64,000 nucleotides of DNA from Marimonas arenosa (GTDB lineage: Bacteria; Pseudomonadota; Alphaproteobacteria; Rhodobacterales; Rhodobacteraceae). Positions 17,159 through 25,566 of the stretch are shown piece after piece. The first letter of the stretch is position 1. The number at the start of each line of letters is the position of its first letter. The notes under the pieces are model-generated. The model was not told where the DNA came from. It saw nothing but the letters and a program-made list of their open reading frames with translations, and did not search any database. The stretch is from assembly GCF_030848945.1 (NCBI RefSeq), contig NZ_JANHAX010000003.1:62001-126000 (forward strand), in the 5' to 3' direction. The translations under genes were made by a program, and so were the position numbers.

Positions 17159-17500
17159 ATGGGTAAGCGCGACGAATTGATCGCAAAATATGCGGACGAT
17201 CTGAAGAACAAGTGTGGCATGACGCCGGACATGGATCTGTTGACCAAAGTTACCATCGGATGCGGTCCCGCAATTTATAACGACGATGCCTCGACCGTCG
17301 CGGCCACGCAGGAAAGCGAACTCGAGACCGTGAAAAACAACTTCCTCGTTAAGAAGCTCGGCCTTGCCGACGGCCCGGCGTTGATGGACGCGATCAACTC
17401 GGTGCTCGACACCTACGGCCGCTCAGAGCGCAACAAGTACCGCGCCGTGGTCTATTACATGCTGGTCAAGCATTTCGGCAAGGAAGCGGTCTACGGCTGA
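17159..17500 (+). CDS. DUF2853 family protein
   Basis: A 113-residue cytoplasmic protein starting MGKRDELIAKYADDLKNK. It matches the small alphaproteobacterial DUF2853 family as I remember it, including VTIGCGPAIYNDDASTV and NNFLVKKLGL. The function is unknown. A good TAGGAGAA ribosome-binding site precedes the ATG at 17159. It is a single-gene unit ending in a strong terminator. Confidence 0.85.
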   Translation: MGKRDELIAKYADDLKNKCGMTPDMDLLTKVTIGCGPAIYNDDASTVAATQESELETVKNNFLVKKLGLADGPALMDAINSVLDTYGRSERNKYRAVVYYMLVKHFGKEAVYG

Positions 17501-17524
17501 TCTTAGACTGCATATCTGCGAATG

Positions 17525-17556
17525 CGCCCGTGGCCGGATCGCCGCGGGCGTTTTTT
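17525..17556 (+). terminator. Intrinsic terminator after DUF2853 gene
   Basis: A 10-base-pair stem (CGCCCGTGGC / GCCGCGGGCG, with one G-U pair) and a 6-base loop are followed directly by TTTTTT. Confidence 0.9.
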
Positions 17557-17567
17557 GTTTGGGAGCT

Positions 17568-18032
17568 TCAGACAATCACGTTTGCCAGCACATAAAGCGC
17601 CATGGCGATCACGATCAGCGAACCGATTGTGTAAAATGTCGCGCGCACCTCGTGGCTCTTGGCCGTCGCGTAAGCATAGGCGTGAAGCAGGCGGGCGATG
17701 ACAAATCCATACAGCAATACTTGCGCCAGCAGCAGGGGTGGAGAGACCGCGACGAGCAGGAGACCGGCACAAAGAAACGCCGGGATATTTTCCAGATCGT
17801 TGCGGTGCATCCGCCGGGAGCGGTCGACATAGTCATTGATATCGAGCTGTTCCGGCGAGGGCGATTTGTTCAGCAAACCTTCGCGCAGATCTTCGGGGCT
17901 GGCAAAACCGGCTTCGGATTTCATCATGCGGTACACTGTCATCCAGCCCTGACCCATGATCTTGAGAACCATGACCGACGCGGCAATCAGGTACGTGGCG
18001 AAGACCGGGTTTTCCGGTGAGAACAATTCCAT
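17568..18032 (-). CDS. MAPEG-family membrane protein
   Basis: A 154-residue four-helix membrane protein. The conserved MAPEG motif is visible as RSRRMHRNDLENIPAFLCAG, with the arginine/asparagine/glutamate cluster between helices 1 and 2. Eukaryotic relatives are glutathione-dependent microsomal enzymes. Bacterial relatives are mostly uncharacterised, so no substrate is claimed. Confidence 0.87.
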   Translation of the reverse strand: MELFSPENPVFATYLIAASVMVLKIMGQGWMTVYRMMKSEAGFASPEDLREGLLNKSPSPEQLDINDYVDRSRRMHRNDLENIPAFLCAGLLLVAVSPPLLLAQVLLYGFVIARLLHAYAYATAKSHEVRATFYTIGSLIVIAMALYVLANVIV

Positions 18033-18234
18033 AGCAACGCCCCTTTATTGTCGTTGGCTGACTCTACTCCGCATTGGCGATCCGTCAAAACGAGTAGTTC
18101 CAAAGGGGATTTGATTGGAATTTTAGAAACTAAGGATTTGTCGCCGCCGGTGTTTGCGCCTATTGTCGAGATACCGCGCCAGGATGGCCGGGCCCAGTTT
18201 GAAATCACGTGTGGTGCGTTGGGAGCACGTGGGG

Positions 18235-18270
18235 AAAACGGAGGGTTCCGGCCTGTTGACCGGCCCTCCG
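18235..18270 (-). terminator. Terminator of the tsaD-gpsA-DUF1761 operon
   Basis: On the minus strand CGGAGGG-CCGG pairs with CCGG-AA-CCCTCCG and is followed by TTTT. It lies 36 bases after the DUF1761 stop. Confidence 0.65.
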
Positions 18271-18305
18271 TTTGTTCTTTCGCGGCCGGTTTCTTGCGGG
18301 CCTTT

Positions 18306-18701
18306 TCAGAACAACTCCAGAACCAGCCCGATGATCCCGCAGCCGAAGGTGGCATAGCCACCGTCGATCAGAGACAATTTTGCCGGCCGGCCAGCGAAGG
18401 CATAGTTCGTCGCAATCCACGGCGCCGCAAGAAAAGCGCCGATACCCAGCCCGGAGACCAGCCCTTTCTGCACGCCCTCCACGCCCCCCAGCGCAAAGAC
18501 ATGCCGCATCATCCCGGCCACAGCCAGCGCGCAGACCAGCGCGATGACGTAGGGCATCAAACTGGCATTTTCCACCGGCCGGCCGTTTTCGTCGGCTTCA
18601 ATTCCCGCTGCCGCCATCCACGGCCGGGCCAGGCTCATGTACCAAAGCGCCCCAAAGATATAGCTGGCCATTGCTGCGGCCAGCACATTGACAAGCTCCA
18701 T
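18306..18701 (-). CDS. DUF1761 membrane protein
   Basis: A 131-residue protein with four predicted membrane segments. The N-terminal AAAMASYIFGALWYMSL is the DUF1761 hallmark. The function is unknown. It is the last gene of the minus-strand run beginning at tsaD, 54 bases after the EVE-domain gene, and is followed by a hairpin terminator. Confidence 0.8.
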   Translation of the reverse strand: MELVNVLAAAMASYIFGALWYMSLARPWMAAAGIEADENGRPVENASLMPYVIALVCALAVAGMMRHVFALGGVEGVQKGLVSGLGIGAFLAAPWIATNYAFAGRPAKLSLIDGGYATFGCGIIGLVLELF

Positions 18702-18755
18702 GTCGTGCCCTCCCTCGCATCGTTTTCCGCCGGAACAGAGACTAAAAGGCGCCGT

Positions 18756-19175
18756 TCAGGCCGACACCCCGGCCATGCCGCATATGATCTGCCATTCCTC
18801 TTCCCTCACCGGCTGCACCGACAGGCGCGAATTCCTGACCAGTACCATATCGGCCAGCCGCGGATCCGCCTTGATCTGGTCCAGCGTCACCGCCGTCTCG
18901 ACCGGCATCACTGCCTTGATGTCGACGCAGTCCCAGCGCGGATCATCGGTGGTGGAGTCCGGGTGCGCCTCGGCGATCACCTCGACGATGCCGACAATGC
19001 GCTTCTCGTTCACCGAGTGATAGAAGAACCCGCGGTCGCCCAGCTTCATCTCGCGCATGAAGTTGCGGGCCTGGTAATTGCGCACGCCATCCCACTCTTC
19101 GCCGTCCTCGCCCTTCTTCACCTGGTCTTCCCAGCCCCAGGTGTTCGGTTCCGACTTGAACAGCCAATAGCGCAT
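18756..19175 (-). CDS. EVE-domain protein
   Basis: A 139-residue PUA-like EVE domain. The family pattern MRYWLFKSEPNTWGWEDQ at the N-terminus, WDGVRNYQARNFM and GDRGFFYHS are all present. EVE domains are thought to bind modified bases in nucleic acid. The stop of the preceding YciI gene shares a base with the start (TGATG), so a longer start at 19256 was rejected. Confidence 0.88.
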   Translation of the reverse strand: MRYWLFKSEPNTWGWEDQVKKGEDGEEWDGVRNYQARNFMREMKLGDRGFFYHSVNEKRIVGIVEVIAEAHPDSTTDDPRWDCVDIKAVMPVETAVTLDQIKADPRLADMVLVRNSRLSVQPVREEEWQIICGMAGVSA

Positions 19176-19447
19176 CAGCCCAGCACCTTTTTCCATTCGA
19201 CCAGTTCGACCGAGGCGAACAGTCCGGCCTTGGCATAGGGATCCCCTGCCGCCCAAGTTTCGGCCTCTTGCAGGTCGGTGACATCGAGGATCACCAGAGA
19301 TCCGGCCATGTCACCGTTTTCGATCAGCGGTCCGGCCTGGAACACGGTCGTCCCCGAGCTTCTCAGATAGTCGACATGCGCCGGGCGGTTATCCATCCGG
19401 GTTTGCAGGGCGCCCGGCTTGTCGCGGGCAATCAGGGCAACCAGCAT
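19175..19447 (-). CDS. YciI-family protein
   Basis: A 90-residue dimeric alpha-beta-barrel-type protein (MLVALIARDKPGALQTRM...) with the conserved histidine in RPAHVDYLR and the aspartate in WAAGDPYAKAGLF. It is often found beside EVE and gpsA genes in this order. The enzyme activity is unknown. It starts directly after the gpsA stop. Confidence 0.88.
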   Translation of the reverse strand: MLVALIARDKPGALQTRMDNRPAHVDYLRSSGTTVFQAGPLIENGDMAGSLVILDVTDLQEAETWAAGDPYAKAGLFASVELVEWKKVLG

Positions 19448-20410
19448 CTATTCATCCTTCAGAGGGCGTGACAGCAGCATGTCCATGGCTTGCCGCACAT
19501 CCACCTGTCCGTCAAGAAGCGCGGTCACGGCGCCGGTGATCGGCATTTCGATCCCCAGCTCGCGTGCCCGGGCCAGCGCGGCCCGCGCCGTCGCCGCGCC
19601 TTCCACCGTGACATCCGTATCGAACGGTTCGCCTTGGCCCAGGCTGAGCCCAAAGCGGAAATTCCGGGATCCTTCCGAGGTGCAGGTCAGCGCCAGGTCG
19701 CCGAAGCCCGACAGCCCCGCCAGCGTTTCGGGCTTGGCGCCCAGCCGCAGAGCCATTCGCTGCATCTCGGCATAGCCGCGGGTCATCAGCGCCGCCCGCG
19801 CGCTGTCGCCCAGGCGGGCGCCGATCACCACCCCGCAGGCAATCGCGATCACGTTCTTCAATGCACCGCCCAGCTCGGCGCCGATGGTATCGGTGGTGCG
19901 GTATATCCGCAAATTCGGAGTCGTTAGAGACTGTTGAAGGGCTTTTCCGACTCGTTCATCGCGACAGGCCAGCGTTAGCGCCGTCGGCAAACCGTGGGCG
20001 ATATCCGCCGCAAAGCTGGGGCCGGTCAGGATCGCCGGCATCGCCGTGGGCACGCAGTCGGATATGGTTTGTACCGGACCAACGTGAGTCTTCAGGTCCA
20101 TTCCTTTGCAGCATGCCACCAGAGTACGCGCCAGGAAATGTTCGGCGTTGTCCTGCAGCAGATGCCGCAGCGTCTGCATCGGCACCGCCAGCAATATCAC
20201 GGCCTCTGGCGGCACATCGTCAAGCCGCTCGATCGGCTCGACGTTATCCGGTAGGGGCACGCCGGGCAGACGAAGGACGTTTTCGCGAGCCTGGCGCAAG
20301 GCCTCGACATGCGCCGGATCATGCGCCCAGAGTTGAACCGAACCGCCGTTCCGCGCCAGCGACACGGCCACCGCTGTGCCGAACGCGCCAGCGCCAAGTA
20401 CCGAGATCAT
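19448..20410 (-). CDS. gpsA: Glycerol-3-phosphate dehydrogenase [NAD(P)+]
   Basis: Makes sn-glycerol-3-phosphate from DHAP for phospholipid synthesis. The 320-residue protein has the Rossmann motif GAGAFGTA at residues 5-12, [12 protein letters not shown], the catalytic lysine region [13 protein letters not shown] and the substrate-binding [10 protein letters not shown]. The ATG at 20410 overlaps the tsaD stop (ATGA). Confidence 0.97.
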   Translation of the reverse strand: MISVLGAGAFGTAVAVSLARNGGSVQLWAHDPAHVEALRQARENVLRLPGVPLPDNVEPIERLDDVPPEAVILLAVPMQTLRHLLQDNAEHFLARTLVACCKGMDLKTHVGPVQTISDCVPTAMPAILTGPSFAADIAHGLPTALTLACRDERVGKALQQSLTTPNLRIYRTTDTIGAELGGALKNVIAIACGVVIGARLGDSARAALMTRGYAEMQRMALRLGAKPETLAGLSGFGDLALTCTSEGSRNFRFGLSLGQGEPFDTDVTVEGAATARAALARARELGIEMPITGAVTALLDGQVDVRQAMDMLLSRPLKDE

Positions 20411-21501
20411 GCCTTCGCCCCTTTCTTGCCTCCGCCCACGAGCGCCGGACTAGCCGTGTCGAGCGGCCAGCGCGGCCGCGCGGCAAGCGTCAAGTCATCG
20501 GTTTTACCTGTGGCGAACCGCTCCAACCCAGTATAAGCGATCATCGCGGCATTGTCAGTGCAGAGTGCCAGCGGTGGGGCGATGAAACGCGCACCGACGT
20601 CTGCCGAAACCGTCTCTAAACTTGCCCGAATTGCGGTATTTGCCGCCACCCCGCCGGCGACGGCCAGCACCGGTTCGGGCGGCTTGTCGGTCAGGTAGAC
20701 CTCTAGTGCCCGCCGGGTTTTCTCGGCCAGAACATCGACAACTGCCGCCTGAAACGAGGCACAGAGGTCGGCGCGGTCCTGTTCCGTCAACCCGCCCTTG
20801 TCGGCAATCAAAGCGTCGCGGGCCCGCAGCAGGGCCGTTTTCAGTCCCGAGAACGAGAGATCGCAGCCTGGCCGGTCGAGCAGCGGCCGCGGAAAGGCGA
20901 ACCGGGTTGGATCGCCGTTTTCGGCCTCTGCCTGCACCGACGGTCCGCCCGGTTGCGGCAGACCGAGGAGTCGCGCCGTCTTGTCGAACGCCTCGCCCGG
21001 GGCATCGTCGATCGTGCCGCCCAGCCGCGAGAAATCCTCGGGCCCGCGCACCAGCAGGAACTGGCAATGCCCGCCCGAGACGAGCAGCATGAGATAGGGA
21101 AAGCCGATCCCGTCGGTTAGCCTCGGCGTCAATGCATGCCCTGCCAGATGGTTGACCCCGACAAGCGGCAGGCCTGTGCCCGCTGCGATCCCCTTGGCGC
21201 ACATCACGCCTGACAGCACGCCGCCAATCAGCCCCGGACCGGCCGTGACAGCAACTGCGTCAATATCGGAAAACGTTAAATTCGCCTGTGTTAGAGCCTG
21301 TTTTACGCAAATATCCAGCCTTTCGGCATGGGCCCGCGCGGCAATCTCGGGCACCACCCCGCCGAAGGCTTGGTGCAGGTCGTCTTGTCCCTGCACCACC
21401 GAGGCCAGCACTTGCGCCGCCCCGGGCCGACCCCGCACGACCGCGGCGGCGGTGTCGTCGCAGCTGCTTTCCAGCGCCAGAATGGTCAACGCGTCATCCA
21501 T
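20407..21501 (-). CDS. tsaD: TsaD, tRNA t6A threonylcarbamoyl transferase subunit
   Basis: Transfers the threonylcarbamoyl group to tRNA A37 together with TsaB and TsaE (tsaE is at 6027-6509). The protein is 364 residues from the ATG at 21501. Metal ligands appear as the HxxxH pattern in [10 protein letters not shown], with the ATPase-like [11 protein letters not shown] and the C-terminal [13 protein letters not shown] and [12 protein letters not shown] longer frame to 22224 is an antisense read of hemD and was rejected. It is first gene of the operon with gpsA, yciI and the EVE gene. Confidence 0.97.
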   Translation of the reverse strand: MDDALTILALESSCDDTAAAVVRGRPGAAQVLASVVQGQDDLHQAFGGVVPEIAARAHAERLDICVKQALTQANLTFSDIDAVAVTAGPGLIGGVLSGVMCAKGIAAGTGLPLVGVNHLAGHALTPRLTDGIGFPYLMLLVSGGHCQFLLVRGPEDFSRLGGTIDDAPGEAFDKTARLLGLPQPGGPSVQAEAENGDPTRFAFPRPLLDRPGCDLSFSGLKTALLRARDALIADKGGLTEQDRADLCASFQAAVVDVLAEKTRRALEVYLTDKPPEPVLAVAGGVAANTAIRASLETVSADVGARFIAPPLALCTDNAAMIAYTGLERFATGKTDDLTLAARPRWPLDTASPALVGGGKKGAKA

Positions 21502-21574
21502 GGTCTTTCCATTGCAAGGACCCTGCCCCGCAGGTAACACCTCGGGGAGCCTGTTCACAACTCCGCTTGGCCCG

Positions 21575-22291
21575 ATGCCCGCCATTCTCCTCACCCGTCC
21601 CGCGCCGGCCGCGGCGCAATTCGCCGCGACGCTGCGGGCGCGCCTGGGCGACGTCGTTATCGTCGTCTCGCCGCTGCTGGACATCGCATGGACCCCGGCG
21701 CCAGTCGTCGATGGTGTGCCGGTCTTCACCTCGCGACATGGTGTCGAAGGCTTCCTGCGCGCCGGCGGCCGCGCGGCTGGCGCCTGTTGGTGCGTCGGTG
21801 AGGCCACCGCATCTGCGGCAGCCAGGTCCGGCTTCACCCCGCGCTCGGCCCAGGGGGATGCCGCGGCCCTGGTCGCAGCGATTCTGGCAAGCGGTGACCC
21901 TGGCCCGTTCCTGCATGTCCGCGGTGCCCACACCCGTGGCGATGTGGCCGCGCGCCTGCGCGACGCCGGCCGAGCCGTGCAGGAGGCCGTGGTGTACGAC
22001 CAGATCGCACAGGATTTGAACGTCGAGGCGCGCCAATTGCTCGAGAGTGAAAATCCGGTGATTGTTCCCCTTTTTTCGCCCCGAACCGCGGCGCAGTTTG
22101 CCGACAGCCACCACGGTATGGCGCCGCTTTTCGTGGCGGCTATGAGCGATGCGGTGCGCGATGCGCTTGGCGTCCTGCCGACGGTGCGCGTCGTTGTCGC
22201 CCGTCGCCCTGATATCAACGCCATGACGGATGCGGTGGAAGGACTGTTCGACGCAGCCCTTCAGCTTGAGGGCGCGCGGGACGCAAAGTAA
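21575..22291 (+). CDS. hemD: Uroporphyrinogen-III synthase
   Basis: Closes hydroxymethylbilane to uroporphyrinogen III in heme (and possibly bacteriochlorophyll and B12) synthesis. The protein has 238 residues, starts [16 protein letters not shown], and shows the weakly conserved family features [14 protein letters not shown] and [17 protein letters not shown]. It is identified from these and from the following mitofilin-like and HemY genes. The gene stands divergent from tsaD with 73 bases between; hemC, which I would expect beside it in relatives, is not here. Confidence 0.85.
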   Translation: MPAILLTRPAPAAAQFAATLRARLGDVVIVVSPLLDIAWTPAPVVDGVPVFTSRHGVEGFLRAGGRAAGACWCVGEATASAAARSGFTPRSAQGDAAALVAAILASGDPGPFLHVRGAHTRGDVAARLRDAGRAVQEAVVYDQIAQDLNVEARQLLESENPVIVPLFSPRTAAQFADSHHGMAPLFVAAMSDAVRDALGVLPTVRVVVARRPDINAMTDAVEGLFDAALQLEGARDAK

Positions 22292-22346
22292 GATCAAAGC
22301 TGTCGCGCATCGGCGCGGCGGTCAGGATTCGGGAAAGGTGGCACAG

Positions 22347-23675
22347 GTGGCGCGCAAGACAAAGAAAGCCGAAACGTCGAAACCCGAAGCGGAAAACCCG
22401 GCCGAATCGGTCGAGACCAACGGCAGCGATACGGCCACCGAGACGCCGGTGACAGACACCCCGGGCACCGAGGTCGAAGACGCCGAGATCATCGAAGAGA
22501 TCGCGCCGCCCGAACCCGAACCGTCCGAAGAGGCACCGACGGTCGAGCCACCCGAAGAAGAAAAAAAGGCACCCGAGGTCGCCGAGGATGACACGGCCGA
22601 GGGCGTTGCCGAGGAAACACCGGATGCGGCGCCCGACTCCGAGGCCCGATCTGGACCGGACACGACCGACCGGGCGGATGCCCCGGCACCGGTGCCCCAG
22701 CCCGAGCAGGTGGTGATCCGCAAAGGGGGATTCTTGCCGATGCTGCTCGGCGGGGCTGCCGCCGCCCTCATCGGCTTCGGGGCCGCCCGCTATGTTCTGC
22801 CCGAAGGTTGGCCGTGGCCCGGTGCCAGGGACGACGCCTTCGAACAGGCGGTCGCCGCCCGGCTCGACGCCCAGGACACCGCGGTGGCCGAGGTCAGGGC
22901 CGCCATCCCGGTGCTCCCGGATCTTTCCCCGCTCGAAACCCGGATCGCCGAGTTCGAACAAGCACTGCAGGATGCGCTGACGGCGGTTCAAAGTGCGAGT
23001 GCCCGGCTCGATACGCTCGAGGCGCAGCTGACCGAGCTGGAAAAACGCCCGATGACCGAGGCGGTTTCGCCGGCCGCCGTTCAGGCCTATGAAAATGAAC
23101 TCAAGGCGTTGCAGCAGGCGGTTGCCGCCCAGCGTGCCGAGATCGAGAAACTCGCGGCCGAGGCGGCGCAGAAAGAAGCCAATGCCGAAGTGACGGCGCA
23201 GGAGGCGATGCTGCGCGCCGCGCTCAACCGCATTCAGACGGCGCTCGACGCCGGCACTGGTTTCGCCGATGCTGTCGATACGCTGCGGGCAGCCAATGTT
23301 GCCTTGCCGGATGTGCTGGTGCAGACGGCCGATGCCGGCGTTTTCACCCGGGCCGAACTGGCCGATCGGTTCCCCGCGGCGGCGCGGGCCGCGCTCTCGG
23401 TGGCGCGCCAGCAGGAAAGCGGGGGCGGCCTGGGTCGGTTCCTGGCCAACCAGCTCGGCGCGCGGTCGCTCGAACCGCGCGAAGGCGACGATGCCGACGC
23501 CGTGCTCAGCCGGGCCGAGGCGGCAGTGCGCGATGGCCGCATCACCGATGCCCTGGCTGAACTCGATGCCCTGCCTGAACCTGCCCGCGCTGAAATGGCC
23601 GATTGGCTGTCGCGCGCCCGAAACCGTCTCGATGCGCTTGCCGCCGCGGAAACGCTTGCCGCCCAGTTGAACTGA
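22347..23675 (+). CDS. Mitofilin-like (COG4223) membrane protein
   Basis: A 442-residue protein in four parts: an acidic, proline- and glutamate-rich N-terminus (about residues 1-125); one membrane helix (GFLPMLLGGAAAALIGFGAA, about 132-151); a long coiled coil (about 165-290); and a compact C-terminal domain ending in MADWLSRARNRLDALAAAE. This is the bacterial relative of the mitochondrial Mic60/mitofilin proteins, normally found between hemD and hemY in this group. The start is the GTG at 22347, eight bases after GGAAAGG; a GTG at 22338 is also in frame. A role in inner-membrane organisation is inferred from Mic60. Confidence 0.8.
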   Translation: MARKTKKAETSKPEAENPAESVETNGSDTATETPVTDTPGTEVEDAEIIEEIAPPEPEPSEEAPTVEPPEEEKKAPEVAEDDTAEGVAEETPDAAPDSEARSGPDTTDRADAPAPVPQPEQVVIRKGGFLPMLLGGAAAALIGFGAARYVLPEGWPWPGARDDAFEQAVAARLDAQDTAVAEVRAAIPVLPDLSPLETRIAEFEQALQDALTAVQSASARLDTLEAQLTELEKRPMTEAVSPAAVQAYENELKALQQAVAAQRAEIEKLAAEAAQKEANAEVTAQEAMLRAALNRIQTALDAGTGFADAVDTLRAANVALPDVLVQTADAGVFTRAELADRFPAAARAALSVARQQESGGGLGRFLANQLGARSLEPREGDDADAVLSRAEAAVRDGRITDALAELDALPEPARAEMADWLSRARNRLDALAAAETLAAQLN

Positions 23676-23692
23676 ACCCGAGGATACCCTGA

Positions 23693-25222
23693 ATGCTTTG
23701 GTCGCTTGTCAAGATTGTGCTCTTCGTTGTCCTCGTCGCGGCCGCGACGCTGGGCGCCGGGTATCTTCTGGAAATGGAGGGCGGCGTGCGCATCGCCTTC
23801 GCCGGGCTCGAATTCAACCTTTCGCCGCTGATGACGGTGATCGTGCTGATCGCCTTCGTGGTTGCGGTCTGGCTGTTCTTCAAGCTCGCCAATCTCGCCA
23901 TTGCAGTCTACCGCTTTCTTAACGGCGACGAGACGGCGATTTCTCGCTATTTCAACCGCAATCGCGAGAAAAAGGGCTTTCATGCATTGTCCGAGGGCAT
24001 GGTCGCGCTGGCCGCGGGCGAAGGCCGGCTGGCGATGGCCAAGGCGGCCAAGGCCGAGAAATTCCTGCAAAAACCCGAACTGACCTCGCTGCTCACCGCC
24101 CAGGCGGCCGAGCTTGCCGGCGACAGGCGCAAGGCGGAAGAGGTCTATCGCCGGTTGCTGTCTCATGACACCACCAGATTCATCGGCGTCCGCGGGCTGA
24201 TGAAACAGCAGCTCGAAGCCGGCGATACCGACAAGGCGCTGAAATTGGCGAAATCGGCTTTCGCGCTGAAGCCCAGCCATGTCGAAACCCAGGATGTCCT
24301 GCTCAAGCTTCAGGCTGGCAATGCCGATTGGAAAGGCGCGCGGCAAACGCTCGATGCCAAGCTGAGACACGGAAGCCTGCCGCGCGACGTTCACAAGCGT
24401 CGTGAGGCGGTGCTGGCGCTCAGCGAAGCAAAGGGAATCCTCGAAGAGGGCGCCTCGGTCGAATCGCGTGAAGCGGCGATCGAGGCCAATCGCCTGTCGC
24501 CCGACCTTATTCCCGCTGCCGTGCTGGCGGCGCGCGGCTATATCGAGGATGGCAAGCCGCGCTATGCCACGCGAGTGCTCAAGAAAGCCTGGGAGGCCCG
24601 GCCGCATCCCGACCTTGCCGCCGCCTTTGCCGCCATTGTCCCCGATGAAACCCCCGCCGCGCGGCTCAAGCGGTTCCGCCAGCTGACCAAGCTGCACCCG
24701 GACAACCGCGAGTCCAAGCTGCTGCTGGCCGAACTCAACATCGCCGCCGAGGATTTCCCCCAGGCCCGCCGCGAGCTTGGCGATCTGGTCGAGACCGATG
24801 CGGATGCGCGCGTACTCACCATCATGGCCGCCATCGAACGCGGCGAAGGTGCTTCGGACGCGGTGGTCAAGGGCTGGCTGGCGCGGGCGCTGTCGGCGCC
24901 GCGCGGGCCGCAATGGGTCTGCGACAGTTGCCATCACATCCATGCCCAGTGGGTGGCGGTCTGCGAAAACTGCGGCGCGCTTGACACGCTCAGCTGGACA
25001 TCTCCGCCCCAGGCCGAGATCGCCATGCCGGCCGGGACCGAGATGCTGCCGCTCATCGTCGGGGCGCTTGAGGAGAAGTCCGCGACCGAAACCGACGAAG
25101 AGATGCACGACGCACTCGAGGATGAGGTCACCAGCGAAACACCCGTGGAAACCGCCGAGTCGGAAATCGTTGATGCCGAGGAAGTATTGATGGAACCCGC
25201 GCCCGAACCTGTGAAAAAATAG
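23693..25222 (+). CDS. HemY-like TPR membrane protein with C-terminal zinc ribbon
   Basis: A 509-residue protein with two N-terminal membrane helices (about 5-27 and 45-68), the HemY_N-type region VYRFLNGDETAISRYFNRN, and a TPR array through the middle. Near residues 410-430 is a rubredoxin-like zinc ribbon, WVCDSCHHIHAQW...VCENCGALD, as at the C-terminus of LapB/YciM. A Glu/Asp-rich tail follows. Called heme-biosynthesis protein HemY by family; its exact role is unclear. It follows the mitofilin-like gene by 17 bases. Confidence 0.85.
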   Translation: MLWSLVKIVLFVVLVAAATLGAGYLLEMEGGVRIAFAGLEFNLSPLMTVIVLIAFVVAVWLFFKLANLAIAVYRFLNGDETAISRYFNRNREKKGFHALSEGMVALAAGEGRLAMAKAAKAEKFLQKPELTSLLTAQAAELAGDRRKAEEVYRRLLSHDTTRFIGVRGLMKQQLEAGDTDKALKLAKSAFALKPSHVETQDVLLKLQAGNADWKGARQTLDAKLRHGSLPRDVHKRREAVLALSEAKGILEEGASVESREAAIEANRLSPDLIPAAVLAARGYIEDGKPRYATRVLKKAWEARPHPDLAAAFAAIVPDETPAARLKRFRQLTKLHPDNRESKLLLAELNIAAEDFPQARRELGDLVETDADARVLTIMAAIERGEGASDAVVKGWLARALSAPRGPQWVCDSCHHIHAQWVAVCENCGALDTLSWTSPPQAEIAMPAGTEMLPLIVGALEEKSATETDEEMHDALEDEVTSETPVETAESEIVDAEEVLMEPAPEPVKK

Positions 25223-25281
25223 GTCTTCCCCAACTCCGGGCGCGATGCTATAGCCCCGCTTCACACGGGCAAACGTCCCGG

Positions 25282-25357
25282 GCCGCTGTAGCTCAGCTGG
25301 TAGAGCACGTCATTCGTAATGATGGGGTCGGGGGTTCGAGTCCCTTCAGCGGCACCA
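25282..25357 (+). tRNA. tRNA-Thr (anticodon CGT)
   Basis: The 76-base cloverleaf folds with acceptor GCCGCTG / CAGCGGC, a D-arm GCTC...GAGC, and an anticodon stem CGTCA / TGATG enclosing TTCGTAA (anticodon CGT, reads ACG). The T-loop is TTCGAGT, and the CCA end is encoded. Confidence 0.97.
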
Positions 25358-25492
25358 CTTCTTTTCCAGAGCTTTAGTCGACTGAAACGGACAGCCAGAC
25401 CATGGTCCGTGGCGCCGGTTTGCCGAGGTTTTAGTCTCGTCTTCAGGGCCTCGATCCTGCGACGGTTTCGACCTTTTTCGCGCTGGTAAAGT

Positions 25493-25511
25493 GTGATCTG
25501 ACTGAAATCAC
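25493..25511 (+). promoter_or_regulatory. Inverted repeat upstream of RND operon
   Basis: GTGAT and ATCAC are separated by 9 bases, 55 bases before the membrane-fusion protein start. The size fits a dimeric repressor site, but no regulator gene lies beside it, so the function is uncertain. Confidence 0.3.
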
Positions 25512-25566
25512 GCGGAAAACTGTTTGAGTCGACCTCAAGAGGCGAGCGGCGGTCAGGGAAACACAC

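Noticed and set aside
25282..25566. tRNA-Thr as an integration site for a mobile element
   Set aside because: No integrase, no direct repeat of the tRNA 3' end and no foreign-looking genes follow; the RND operon looks chromosomal.
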